Assembly: GCF_004208415.1 (NCBI RefSeq)
Contig: NZ_CP035758.1
Location: 6,200,001-6,264,000, forward strand
DNA length: 64,000 nt
Direction: 5' to 3'
From: Ktedonosporobacter rubrisoli
GTDB lineage: Bacteria; Chloroflexota; Ktedonobacteria; Ktedonobacterales; Ktedonobacteraceae
This document shows, piece after piece, positions 42,488 through 50,953 of this stretch (within the stretch, counting starts at the first letter, position 1; each line of letters begins with the position of its first letter). The position numbers were made by a program, and so were the translations under genes. The notes below the pieces were generated by a model. It ran no database searches and was not told the origin of the DNA. It saw only the letters and a program-made list of their open reading frames with translations.

Positions 42488-42522
42488 GCCGCACCTTTGC
42501 TATGAAAAAAGGAGAGCCTTAA

Positions 42523-43428
42523 ATGGAGTTGCGCCACCTGCGCTATTTTGTCGCCGTCGCCGAAGAGCTACACTTTGCACGAGCAGCCGAGCACCTGCAT
42601 ATGGCCCAACAACCTCTCAGTTTTCAAATCAAGCAACTTGAAGAAGAACTGGGAGTGGCGCTTTTTCGGCGCAGCACACGCCGGGTCGAACTGACAGCAG
42701 CCGGGTGCGCCTTGCTAAATGAGGTCTATGCCGCATTTGCCCACCTGCGCCAGGGCATCGAAACGGCCCGGCGCGCGGACCGCGGGGAAGTGGGTTCGTT
42801 AGTACTTGGCTACGTGAGTATTGCCCTCTACAATCTTTTGCCCGCAGCTGTGCGTCTCTTTCGTGAGCGCTTTCCCGATGTCCACGTGACGCTGCGCGAG
42901 ATGTGTTCACCAGAACTCGAAGAGCACATTTCAGAGGGCAGCGTTGATGTGGGACTGGCGATCCGTGGGCTGCATTTTCCCGAACTGACCTATGAGACGC
43001 TCCTGCACGAGCAAGCCATAGTCGCCCTGCCAAAAAATCATCAGCTCGCCAGGCTGGAGCAGATTCCTTTGCGCGCTCTGGCCACAGAACCATTTGTAAT
43101 GTATGAGCGCACACAACGCTCGTTGATCTACGATCAAATCATTACGCTATGCCGGGCGGCCGGCTTCAGTCCCAACATCGTTCAGGAAGCTACATCCGAG
43201 CAAGCAGTTATCGGCCTTGTAGCAGCCGGCGTAGGTATTGCCCTGGTTTCGGACTGCCTGAGTGGATTGCGCATGGATGAAGTGAGCTATCGGCCCCTCA
43301 TTGAGCCCGCCACCCCTGTCGAGTATGCGGTGGTCTGCAAACGCGATAATCCCTCGCCCTGCATCCAAGCCTTCCTGAACGTAGTCCGCGAGATTGCCCA
43401 GCCCGCCGATCTTAGTTTACAGCAATGA
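42523..43428 (+). CDS. LysR family transcriptional regulator
   Basis: A 301-residue regulator, MELRHLRYFVAVAEELHFARAAEHLHMAQQPLSFQIKQLEEELGVALFRRSTRRVELT, the standard LysR HTH, followed by an effector domain (VALPKNHQLAR, GLVAAGVGIALVSDCL). Its closest style is the CatR/BenM-like group (MELRHLRYF-V). AAAAGGAGAGCC precedes ATG 42523. It is divergent from the alpha/beta hydrolase, a typical regulator-target arrangement for degradative pathways. Confidence 0.92.
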   Translation: MELRHLRYFVAVAEELHFARAAEHLHMAQQPLSFQIKQLEEELGVALFRRSTRRVELTAAGCALLNEVYAAFAHLRQGIETARRADRGEVGSLVLGYVSIALYNLLPAAVRLFRERFPDVHVTLREMCSPELEEHISEGSVDVGLAIRGLHFPELTYETLLHEQAIVALPKNHQLARLEQIPLRALATEPFVMYERTQRSLIYDQIITLCRAAGFSPNIVQEATSEQAVIGLVAAGVGIALVSDCLSGLRMDEVSYRPLIEPATPVEYAVVCKRDNPSPCIQAFLNVVREIAQPADLSLQQ

Positions 43429-43584
43429 CCGGCTTCAGTTTCGCGGCTCTCTGCCTATGATGTGTAGCTCTCAGGCGCAGCCGCGAAGAGAGCATGTGCC
43501 AATGCAGCAGGCATCTCCAGGATAAGCTAAGCGTTTCCCAGAAAGGCAGCCACGCCGAAGGAGCACAGAGCTATAGCAAGATCC

Positions 43585-44031
43585 CTACACGTTTTGCTGC
43601 TTTAGCTTTTGCTTGAGGATGAGGGCAAGGATAAGCGGCATTCCTCCGATAACCAGATAGGCAATAAACCACAAGATTAACCCGTGCTCATACGCCTGCT
43701 TGTCGAGATACATCAGGAAACAGATAGCGCTAATGAAGGTAAGGATGTAAGTCAGGCCGAGCCCGCACAAAAGGCCAAGCCCCATCCGAAACTTTGTCTT
43801 TGCAGCAATGTGGGGAAGCATAAGCCCATAGGCTTCTATGAGATAGAGCAGGCTGGCTAGCCCGATCACGGGAATGCTGAGTAGACCTATATCTGCGACT
43901 GGCGAATGCCCAAAAAGACCTACACCAAGGAAAAAAGCTATGGCCAGAATACCAAGCGCCAAAGGTATTAGCCCGATCAAGATTCCTTTCTGGAAAAGCG
44001 CGGTAGAGCTCGCTTGTATATCAGTATCCAT
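43585..44031 (-). CDS. Small four-helix membrane protein (paralogue 1)
   Basis: A 148-residue protein with four hydrophobic segments (IGLIPLALGILAIAFFLGVGLF, IGLLSIPVIGLASLLYLIEAYGLM, MGLGLLCGLGLTYILTFISAICFLMYL, ILWFIAYLVIGGMPLILALILK), a basic end KQKLKQQN and no cysteine motif. It is clearly a paralogue of the next gene (F-x-(K/R)-GILIGL, EAYGLMLP, ISAICFL, GG-(M/V)-PLILALILK). AAAAAAGGAGACC precedes the ATG at 44031. Function unknown. A fragment of a third copy lies at 40129-40211. Confidence 0.7.
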   Translation of the reverse strand: MDTDIQASSTALFQKGILIGLIPLALGILAIAFFLGVGLFGHSPVADIGLLSIPVIGLASLLYLIEAYGLMLPHIAAKTKFRMGLGLLCGLGLTYILTFISAICFLMYLDKQAYEHGLILWFIAYLVIGGMPLILALILKQKLKQQNV

Positions 44032-44123
44032 CAGGGTCTCCTTTTTTATTTGGCTGAACTTACTATAACCAAGAAGGAGGCTGAATTAATGGTGCATTTG
44101 TCCTATTCAAAAGGTCTTCCTAA

Positions 44124-44663
44124 TCATCCCTGGCAATTTTCGTTTTTGCCTGCGGCAAAGCACGCACAGGAATAGCAGGACCTTATCTGCTTCTTTTGCC
44201 TCCGCTTGAGGATAAGCGCAAGGATAAGCGGTACCCCTCCTACCACCACAAGATAGACTACAAACCACCAGCGTATCTGTTGAACAGCCTGCGCAACGCC
44301 AAGCATCACCAGGAAGCAGATAGCGCCAATAAAGGATAGGAGAAAGGCCGGGCAGAGGCCGAGCAAAAGGCCTGCCCCCATCGAATACCTTGTCTTTGAG
44401 AGAATGGAGGGAAGCATGAGCCCGTAGGCTTCTACCACATAGAACAGGCAAGCTAGCTCTGCTATAGGAAAACTGAGCAAACTCATTTCGGATAGCGGCC
44501 AGGGAAAAAGAAAACCCAGACCAATGTAAATGGCAATGGCCACGAGATCGAGCTCAAAGGGTACTAGCCCAATCAATATTCCTCTTCGGAAGAGCTTAGG
44601 CGACATTGCTTGTATCTTATCAGCTATTATTTTATCTTCGTCTATTATATTATCCTTATCCAT
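44124..44663 (-). CDS. Small four-helix membrane protein (paralogue 2)
   Basis: A 179-residue paralogue of the preceding gene: it shares FRRGILIGLVPFELDLVAIAIYIGLG, VVEAYGLMLPSILSKTRYSMGAGLLLGL and GGVPLILALILKRRQKKQ. It has a polar, acidic N-terminus of about 35 residues and an added cysteine-rich C-tail (RSCYSCACFAAGKNENCQG) absent in paralogue 1. GAGGAGACCC precedes ATG 44663. The two genes are 92 bases apart with separate ribosome sites and probably arose by tandem duplication. Confidence 0.7.
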   Translation of the reverse strand: MDKDNIIDEDKIIADKIQAMSPKLFRRGILIGLVPFELDLVAIAIYIGLGFLFPWPLSEMSLLSFPIAELACLFYVVEAYGLMLPSILSKTRYSMGAGLLLGLCPAFLLSFIGAICFLVMLGVAQAVQQIRWWFVVYLVVVGGVPLILALILKRRQKKQIRSCYSCACFAAGKNENCQG

Positions 44664-45196
44664 GCTATGGGTCTCCTCTTTATATGCTGAGCTTACCATC
44701 ATAAAAAGGATGCTGAATTAAAGATGCAGCGACCCTGTTTAAAATATCTTCCTATTAAAGACGAGGCAATAATAGGTATTCCGTGTCTTGATTTAGTATG
44801 CACGTGAAATCAGCAAGCAAGCTTTATCAAGAGCAGTGGCTTATCTTATTTACGTTTGCCGCTAATTCTGTGCAACGCTCAGTGGACAAATTGCGTATTT
44901 GTCCAAGACAACGTACCCCTTTTGCACCACATATTTCCTGGCGGGGTCCTGCTTAGCAAACAGGCCGAAATAGCTCAATATGTACGAGAAGGCCGGCAGA
45001 AGCGATCCATGCTCTTGCTTCGTGGCCATTTCCAAAATACGTTCTACTAAACAATACGCGGAGGAAATACAACAGGAAGCCTCTCCAGGAGAAATCCAGC
45101 TCTCTCCGGAGAGGCTCCCAACTGAACAGGAGGGTCCGTCAGTCGTATATAGTTTCTAGCCCGAAATAGCTATTTCAAGCGTAGCGAGTTATCTCA
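44664..45196. other. Intergenic region with a hairpin
   Basis: About 530 bases without a supported gene. A perfect AGCCTCTCC/GGAGAGGCT stem lies at 45078-45116, about 80 bases beyond the minus-strand gene that ends at 45197, and is its most likely terminator, although it lacks a T tract. Confidence 0.45.
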
Positions 45197-45796
45197 TTAC
45201 TTAGGGATATCCCGCTTATCAAGATCGACATGCACGTTTATAGTTCGTCCATGCCAGGTTGAGATAAAATTCGCCTGCCAGAAGCGCTTAGCCAGGGTAT
45301 CCCCCTGGTTTCCCTTGCCCTGAATGGCCTTGTTCTCGGGAGGGAAAGTATGGACATTGGTAATCGCGGCAGGGAACTGGCCATTATTCACTGCGGTTTG
45401 CCACTGAGCTCGCGCCGTAGCAATATCTGCAGCACGCTGGTCTCCCGCCGCCGAGACATTCGCCTCCAATCCAACATAGCCGGAAGCAGCTGCCGCAAGG
45501 ATTGCCTGGGCCAGGCCGCCCGCCGGGAACACCGCAGCCATAGCATTCAGGTCTGCCGTGGCCTGCAGCTGCCGAGCCTGCTTCTTTTGCGCTGAGCGTT
45601 CCTGAGACAGATAGTCGCCGATAAACTTGACGGCATCCTTGACTCCCTGCGTCTTATCCCTGGCCACATTAATAGCTGTTTCCTGCTCTGCAGGGGTCAA
45701 AAGCGCATACTCTTCCTGCTCTTCAAGGACTTCTTTAGCTTCAGCTTCGCTTGTAGCGTATTTGATACCTTTACTTTCTCTGCCTTTATTACTCAT
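45197..45796 (-). CDS. Hypothetical protein, possible partner of the His-Cys protein
   Basis: A 199-residue protein. The first half is charged and helical (EAEAKEVLEEQEEYALLTPAEQETAINVARD), followed by an Ala/Gly-rich, small-residue stretch (AMAAVFPAGGLAQAILAAAASGYVGLEANVSAAGDQRAADIATARAQW). The C-terminus is aromatic and basic: KRFWQANFISTWHGRTINVHVDLDKRDIPK. The last part, with a WHG-x-TINVHV block, resembles a compact beta module. There is no signal peptide. The gene follows the His-Cys protein by 23 bases and is almost certainly co-transcribed. Neither family is recognised; a substrate or effector relation is speculation. Confidence 0.6.
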   Translation of the reverse strand: MSNKGRESKGIKYATSEAEAKEVLEEQEEYALLTPAEQETAINVARDKTQGVKDAVKFIGDYLSQERSAQKKQARQLQATADLNAMAAVFPAGGLAQAILAAAASGYVGLEANVSAAGDQRAADIATARAQWQTAVNNGQFPAAITNVHTFPPENKAIQGKGNQGDTLAKRFWQANFISTWHGRTINVHVDLDKRDIPK

Positions 45797-45819
45797 GTTG
45801 TCTACGTATCTCCTGATCC

Positions 45820-46272
45820 TTATTCAACTTTAGTCCAATCGCCGCTAAGACTCTTCGAACCCACGTTGCTTTCGGAGGCCCAGACAGTGGCCTCGGGAAA
45901 ATCCTTTTTGACAGTTTTAGCGAAATTTTGATAGAAGAAATAGCTCTCTTCTTTCGTTGGGGATGCGGTCTTGCAGGCCACAATATACACGCTTGTCTTT
46001 TTTGACCAACTAATGCTCGCCCCGGAGAACTCGCTCTTGTAAGTTGACCAATCCTTTGACTTACTCAGAGCAGTTGCCGAGCCATGCCCGACAATCACCA
46101 GGATGCTCTGTGTTGCCCCGCCATCTCCCGCTTTATGGGGCTCCGAGCCAGGCACGGTGAGCACATAGTTTCCAGCTGGCGCCGGAATCACTCCCGAGCC
46201 GCCGCCGACAATAACGTTAATCGCCGCCATGACTACTTTATCGTCTGGGGTCGTAGTAATAATGTCGTACAT
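45820..46272 (-). CDS. Small His-Cys protein, possibly caspase/CHAT-like protease fold
   Basis: A 150-residue protein. A hydrophobic strand ILVIVGHGS ends with H63, and a later strand VYIVACKTA ends with C100. Clan CD cysteine proteases (caspases, CHAT, C80 toxin proteases) carry exactly such strand-HG and strand-(A)C ends as their catalytic dyad. The protein is shorter than any full caspase domain, so a minimal or degenerate version is possible. The N-terminus is MYDIITTTPDD, then a Gly-rich segment; no signal peptide. The gene precedes the unknown 199-residue protein by 23 bases. The fold assignment is inferred from motifs only. Confidence 0.55.
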   Translation of the reverse strand: MYDIITTTPDDKVVMAAINVIVGGGSGVIPAPAGNYVLTVPGSEPHKAGDGGATQSILVIVGHGSATALSKSKDWSTYKSEFSGASISWSKKTSVYIVACKTASPTKEESYFFYQNFAKTVKKDFPEATVWASESNVGSKSLSGDWTKVE

Positions 46273-46388
46273 TCGATACTCCTTTTTCTTCTTAAGCCTA
46301 CCAGTAGATCACTAATTTGTTACCCTACAAGCTACCAGGCCTACAATTGACGACCCTACAGGGACAGCGGCCTCCTCAACCAGAGGAG

Positions 46389-47309
46389 CTACCCAAGCCG
46401 GGGAAGTTTCCAGGGGGACCAGAGGGTAAAGCCGAACCAGGCCAGGGCCAGGTAAAGCAAAACACCAAGGAATGGACCAAGGAAGGCAATATGCAGAAGA
46501 AATTGACCACCAAGGTTGAGCAGGGCCGCAACTATCAAGAGGAAAAGGGCCGAGCGGGGCCGCACGCCGGCCAGCAAAAAAGCTATGCCAACGAGCAGAC
46601 AGCCAGGGGCAAGAGGCGCTCCCGATAGAAAAATTACTCCCAGCGCACCAAGCGTGCTAATAGGGGGCAAGCCAATCCTGGCCAGCACGTCATCGACGCT
46701 CAAGGAAGGAACATTTTGCGAAGGTACGACGGGCGCGGAACTCGTCGGGCAAGGATTGTTTCCGCCAAAGGGATTGGCGATCTTATTACAAATGTCGGAG
46801 CCAGTATTCACTATTGTGGAGGTAGTGCCATTGACGCCGTTCTGGACCGTATTATAACCGCTCTGCAGGACAGAGCCGAGGTTGGGAAACTGGGCAAACA
46901 GCCGCGCGATCCAGGGCAGGATAAATAAATCTACAGCAAGAGCCCCCGCCATCAGGACCAGAGCTCCCAATAAGAAGATGATGATGCCATACTGTCCGAT
47001 CATACCTATGCGTAGAATATACTGAGTAGCTAGCGCTAATATCCCAACGATAAGTATAAATGCACCGATGACAACCAGCCAGACGCCCAGGCTCCAGGCA
47101 GTTCCCAACGGATCTGGCCGCACCGTGACGAGCAACCAGCCAATCAATGCACCAAGGCCACCGGCACAAATGATAAGGCCAGTTCCCCGCTGCAAAACCC
47201 GCGAGATTTTAGCGAGAAATGTCTCTATAGCCTCAAATACATTTTTCAGCCTACGAATACTGCTTGCAAAAGCTCCCTCCATGGTTCCAGCGCTTAAGGC
47301 ATCTTTCAC
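46389..47309 (-). CDS. Multi-pass membrane protein, unknown function
   Basis: A 306-residue integral membrane protein with about six hydrophobic segments (GLIICAGGLGALIGWLLV, LGVWLVVIGAFILIVGILALATQYIL, GIIIFLLGALVLMAGALAVDLFIL, LGALGVIFLSGAPLAPGCLLVGIAFLLAGV, ALFLLIVAALLNLGG, FLGPFLGVLLYLALAWFGF). A Ser/Asn/Gly-rich loop between residues about 150 and 205 has two cysteines and is likely outside. The GTG start at 47309 is preceded by AAGGAGAG. It lies 116 bases upstream of the His-Cys gene on the same strand and could be co-transcribed with it. Family not recognised. Confidence 0.7.
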   Translation of the reverse strand: MKDALSAGTMEGAFASSIRRLKNVFEAIETFLAKISRVLQRGTGLIICAGGLGALIGWLLVTVRPDPLGTAWSLGVWLVVIGAFILIVGILALATQYILRIGMIGQYGIIIFLLGALVLMAGALAVDLFILPWIARLFAQFPNLGSVLQSGYNTVQNGVNGTTSTIVNTGSDICNKIANPFGGNNPCPTSSAPVVPSQNVPSLSVDDVLARIGLPPISTLGALGVIFLSGAPLAPGCLLVGIAFLLAGVRPRSALFLLIVAALLNLGGQFLLHIAFLGPFLGVLLYLALAWFGFTLWSPWKLPRLG

Positions 47310-47802
47310 GATTGCTCTCCTTCGGGCAGCCTGCTCGTATGAAGTTTGTAAATAGACGCTTTACTTCTTCTCTTGCTTGCTTTTGCTATATACAACATTC
47401 TGTGTATTTTTCAATCAAACAAGCAATAAAAATTAATTATATCCTACATTTTACAATTCGCAACTAAATTATCAAGCTAGCAGTAAAAGTAATTTAATGT
47501 AATCTTTCAAATTTAGTGCAGCTATTCATAGAAACGTATCGATTGTCTATTTTTGTGGGTTGAATTTGCCGAAATCTTGCCAGGGAATTTGCAGTTCGCC
47601 AAAAGATCTCCTGTATAGATTCCCTTGTCGATCTCCGCAGGCTGCTTCCCGTGCAGATTAAAAGCTTTTTGGAGGTAAGAGGCAGCGAAAAAAGCAAGTG
47701 AAGGCGAGCAGGAAGCCTTGACCGAAGGTAATAGCCTGGACTATCTTGTAACTATCAGGATAGCGTTTCTGATGTAATAGAATGCGATAGAAGGAACAAC
47801 AC
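47310..47802. other. AT-rich divergent intergenic region
   Basis: About 490 bases, very AT-rich, between the membrane protein gene (minus) and the nitrilase-like gene (plus). It must hold both promoters. No repeat or RNA gene is clear. Confidence 0.5.
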
Positions 47803-48870
47803 ATGGTTAAGCCTTACACCGCAGTCGGCCTCATACCCACAGTAAGGGGCATTCGTACACGCGCCGACATCCAGCGCAATCTTGACCATCTCTCCCACCT
47901 GGTCAAAGCTGCCTCCTGGCTCTCAAGCCTGGATCTCCCGGTCCGGCTGATAGCCTTCCCCGAAGGCGCGCTTCAGGGTTTTAACGACGAAGTGCTCGAT
48001 CTTGATCACGTCGAGTTTGCCCGCGAGTGCGCCATTGATATTCCTGGTCCCGAGACCGAAGCCCTTGGCAAGATTGCTCGCCAATACAAGGCCTTTATCA
48101 TGGCCCAGGCCAAGGCCCATCACCCTGAAATCAAGGACCGCTACTTCAACGTTGGCTTTATCCTCAACCCGGAAGGTGAGGTAATTCTCCAGCATTATAA
48201 AGTATCGCCCCTCTTCCCCGTCGAGCACTCAGTCTGCCCGCACGACATCTACGACTGGTGGATTGAGCGCTACGGCAAGAACCTTGATGCCTTCTGGCCT
48301 GTCGTCGATACTGAGATTGGGCGCCTGGGCATTATGATGGCCAATGAAGGATCGTATCCCGAGAATGCGCGAGCCCTGGCCCTCAACGGCGCCGAAGTAG
48401 TCTATCGCGCCTCGTATCCACACCCTGCCACTGGCAATGAGATATTCGAGATCCAGAGCCGAGCCCGCGCCCTTGACAATAATATGTATGTAGTTGCCCC
48501 CAATATGGGAACCTATTACCTTTTGCCCGAGGATGATACCGCCATCGACACCTTTGGTGGGCATTCTTACATCATCAACTATAAAGGACAGATCGTCGGC
48601 AGTCAGGAGTACGGAGGTTGCTCAACCTATGTAGGCGGCGTGATCGATATAGAAGCTATGCGCGATCATCGGGCCCGCGCACAATGGGATAACTGGCTCA
48701 AAGATCTGCGCACCGAGCTCTACCAGATGCTCTATGAGCAGCCAATCTATCCTAAGAATCTCTATCTTAAGCGCGAACCTATGAAACACGCCGAGTACCG
48801 CGAGAAAGTTTTGCAGAAGCAGATAGATCTGCTGCATGAGCGCGGCGTGTGGCGCAAGCCTGAGCACTAA
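47803..48870 (+). CDS. Carbon-nitrogen hydrolase (nitrilase) superfamily protein without the catalytic Cys
   Basis: A 355-residue nitrilase-fold protein. The catalytic Glu is in AFPEGALQG (E54) and the Lys in HYKVSPLFPVE (K133). At the third position, where family members have G-(x)-M-(I/V)-C-(Y/W)-(E/D), this protein reads GIMMANEGSYPENAR, so the Cys is replaced by Ala (A180, codon GCC at 48340-48342). Family members hydrolyse nitriles, amides or carbamoyl groups via this Cys; this protein should not do so in the usual way. It may be a regulatory or binding homologue, or use another nucleophile. Stand-alone gene with a hairpin after the stop. Confidence 0.8.
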   Translation: MVKPYTAVGLIPTVRGIRTRADIQRNLDHLSHLVKAASWLSSLDLPVRLIAFPEGALQGFNDEVLDLDHVEFARECAIDIPGPETEALGKIARQYKAFIMAQAKAHHPEIKDRYFNVGFILNPEGEVILQHYKVSPLFPVEHSVCPHDIYDWWIERYGKNLDAFWPVVDTEIGRLGIMMANEGSYPENARALALNGAEVVYRASYPHPATGNEIFEIQSRARALDNNMYVVAPNMGTYYLLPEDDTAIDTFGGHSYIINYKGQIVGSQEYGGCSTYVGGVIDIEAMRDHRARAQWDNWLKDLRTELYQMLYEQPIYPKNLYLKREPMKHAEYREKVLQKQIDLLHERGVWRKPEH

Positions 48871-48881
48871 GTACGCAAAAA

Positions 48882-48927
48882 CCGGGAAGAGATTCTCCTG
48901 TTCTCAGGACAAGTAATCCCTTCCCGG
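48882..48927 (+). terminator. Hairpin after the nitrilase-like gene
   Basis: CCGGGAAGAGATT (48882-48894) pairs with AATCCCTTCCCGG (48915-48927) with one mismatch, 11 bases past the stop. There is no T tract. Likely terminator, possibly also for the convergent msrA. Confidence 0.6.
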
Positions 48928-48993
48928 CCCTAAAACCTCTTAAGAAGCCACGCAGAGCTCAGCCATACCAGGCAACCAACCCTCTACCCGGCA

Positions 48994-49536
48994 TTAACTC
49001 TGTTGCAAATCTCGACTATATTCCTTCAATAACTTCTGCACCTTGGGCTCAATCACAAACATACAATAGGGCTGTGCGCGATTGCGGTCGTAGTAATCTC
49101 GATGATAATCCTCAGCCGGATAGAAGTTAATAAAGGGCGAAATCTCAGTCACGATAGGATCTCTATAGATGCCTGATTTCTCAATATCTTTCTTTACAGC
49201 CAGCGCAACTTGTTTTTGCTCATCATTACGATAATAAACTGCTGAACGGTACTGTGTCCCTACATCATTGCCCTGCCTATTAAGCGTTGTTGGATCATGC
49301 AAATGCCAGAAAATCTCTAGCAACTTATCATAAGAAATGATCGAGGGGTCATATATGATCTGAACTGCTTCCGCGGCTCCTGTCCTCCCGCTACACACAT
49401 CCTTGTATGAAGGATCGGGAACCTTGGATGAGGCATAGCCCGGTATAACGGCATTCACACCTTTGAGGCGCTGGAAAATTGCTTCTGTACACCAGAAGCA
49501 GCCTCCGGCCAGAGTAGCGGTATCCAACTGAGACAT
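48994..49536 (-). CDS. msrA: Peptide-methionine (S)-S-oxide reductase MsrA
   Basis: A 180-residue MsrA. The catalytic motif GGCFWCTEAIFQRLKGV has the nucleophilic Cys13. Further conserved blocks: GYASSKVPDPSYKDVCSGRTGAAEAVQIIYDP, LLEIFWHLHDPTTLNRQGNDVGTQYRSAVYY, and the C-terminal FYPAEDYHRDYYDRN and QPYC with a possible resolving Cys. The enzyme repairs oxidised methionine in proteins, with thioredoxin as reductant. ATG 49536 follows GAGAGGAAAAT; earlier in-frame codons give an untypical extension. Monocistronic. Confidence 0.96.
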   Translation of the reverse strand: MSQLDTATLAGGCFWCTEAIFQRLKGVNAVIPGYASSKVPDPSYKDVCSGRTGAAEAVQIIYDPSIISYDKLLEIFWHLHDPTTLNRQGNDVGTQYRSAVYYRNDEQKQVALAVKKDIEKSGIYRDPIVTEISPFINFYPAEDYHRDYYDRNRAQPYCMFVIEPKVQKLLKEYSRDLQQS

Positions 49537-49676
49537 ATTTTCCTCTCTTTCTGACTTCCCGTTCTTTCTGTCCACTGTACCACGAATATTCTGCTTATGA
49601 CAACGCAAATAGGGCTTCTTCCTATTTCATATAGATATCGATCTTCTTCCTTTTTTCACCATCCAGGAGAGGAGTT

Positions 49677-49934
49677 ATGCGTACCCAACGGAGAGGGAAG
49701 GTTGCCAGGCCCATATATAAAGTAGCGTCACCACATTTGCCGCCTAGAGAAGAACGACTATGGGGTGACGCTCAGTTTATCGCCCGGCAAGGGAGATTTT
49801 CGCCAGTCAGACCAAGGGATCATACGGTCATTGTCTTTGCGCCGAGGCTGCCAGGTCCCTGGCTCGCTACCAGCGCGCTGTTTGCTGCTGCTGCAAAGCA
49901 TGCTGACTCTCGTGAAGGTAGAGGGCCTGATTAA
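49677..49934 (+). CDS. Small hypothetical protein (uncertain)
   Basis: An 85-residue basic frame beginning MRTQRRGKVARPIYKVA, with a good GGAGAGGAG ribosome site 5 bases before ATG 49677. The middle RFSPVRPRDHTVIVFAPRLPG looks protein-like, but the last third overlaps the opposite-strand gene at 49867-50103. No family recognised. Either this frame or its overlapping neighbour could be spurious; the neighbour is the better candidate. Confidence 0.3.
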   Translation: MRTQRRGKVARPIYKVASPHLPPREERLWGDAQFIARQGRFSPVRPRDHTVIVFAPRLPGPWLATSALFAAAAKHADSREGRGPD

Positions 49935-50103
49935 ACTCTTCTCGATGTTGGGACAACATCTCTAGCAGTCCCATGGCTTCCTCGGCGTCAAGGCTGCAAA
50001 TCGTGCTGCTGGCTGCGCCAACTTCGTGACCGTATAGCTTCAGGGTACCATTTTCGATCCAGGTTCGATAACGTCCAATTTTCATATCGTCTCGTTTCTC
50101 CAT
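49867..50103 (-). CDS. Small hypothetical protein
   Basis: A 78-residue protein, MEKRDDMKIGRYRTWIENGTLKLYGHEVGAASSTICSLDAEEAMGLLEMLSQHREEFNQALYLHESQHALQ. It shows a beta-rich first half and a helical end; an ordinary compact small protein. GAGGAG lies upstream of the ATG at 50103. Unknown function. Its last 68 bases overlap the opposite-strand small frame. Confidence 0.55.
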   Translation of the reverse strand: MEKRDDMKIGRYRTWIENGTLKLYGHEVGAASSTICSLDAEEAMGLLEMLSQHREEFNQALYLHESQHALQQQQTARW

Positions 50104-50524
50104 TTGCGCACTCCTCTTTGAGCTCTCTTTGCTTACAACTACGTTGTTTGTTGAGATACTTGCCACTTATCAGGAGCCCGCACCAATTATTTCTAGCGGC
50201 TAGCGGTGCTGCTCGCATATCTATAATACGCTAAGTTTTAGCGCTACGGAAGCCCGCAGAGCACTTATTTTGGGCGCACAAAAATTTTTCTTACATTTTA
50301 CCTACTCGCCATTTTTCCTCTCATCTTAGCCCTCGCTTGACTGATTTCCGCTACACCAAAATGGGCCTTTTTTGATAAATTGCACAAATTTTGAGACATA
50401 TTTTTTGGGCAAATTGCACAAATCGATGGAAATGGCAAGAATAATTGACCTTTATGGAAGAGGGAGGAATACGAGAGGTCATACCTGAGCGGAGGCGGGC
50501 CAGCATAGCGCGCCTCCGCAGTGA
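50104..50524. other. Intergenic region with short direct repeats
   Basis: About 420 bases without a supported gene. AAATTGCACAAAT occurs twice in direct orientation (50377-50389 and 50411-50423). Confidence 0.45.
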
Positions 50525-50953
50525 CTAGCACCCCACTACAACACGCGTACCGGTTGTCTGCAACGGTAGAGTAACTTGTAAGGGCAAGCCGCGAATGTGC
50601 TTACGCAGCTCTTCAAGTTCAACCGGATCAGCGATGACACGGCTATAATAGCCAGGGAGCCAGAGCAGCCCGGGAGCTACCATCCTCGAAGAATCGCGAT
50701 AGCGCAACCACTGCAGCGTCGTGAGCGACTGATAAGCGCGAAGAATACTGCTCAGGGTCGGCGCGTGCTCCTTTGCCGCGTCGAACCACAAAATAAAATG
50801 CGCATAGTTTGCCATCACAATAAACTCGTCAAGGATAATACCGGGGAACCAGCGCGGCAGAGTATACCAGGTCTTCTCTAGAATCGTGCTGAGTTCAGAT
50901 CTGTTCAGTAGGCGCGCCTGCTGAGCCTTGATAGTAACAAAATATGCCTTCAT
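50525..50953 (-). CDS. REP-associated/IS200-like Y1 transposase homologue with altered HUH motif
   Basis: A 142-residue protein of the Transposase_17/TnpA-REP (RAYT) type. Seen: MKAYFVTIKAQQARLLNRSELSTILEKTW, then EFIVMANYAHFILWF where the family has (V)MPNH-(x)-H, LSSILRAYQSLTTLQWLRYR, and LLWLPGYYSRVIADPVELEELRKHI with the catalytic Tyr of the Y1 site (Y102/Y103). The first His of the HUH metal motif is replaced by Tyr (Y50), leaving only H52. Classical DNA nicking would be impaired. It could be an immobile, domesticated RAYT or simply decaying. No insertion-sequence ends flank it. Confidence 0.7.
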   Translation of the reverse strand: MKAYFVTIKAQQARLLNRSELSTILEKTWYTLPRWFPGIILDEFIVMANYAHFILWFDAAKEHAPTLSSILRAYQSLTTLQWLRYRDSSRMVAPGLLWLPGYYSRVIADPVELEELRKHIRGLPLQVTLPLQTTGTRVVVGC

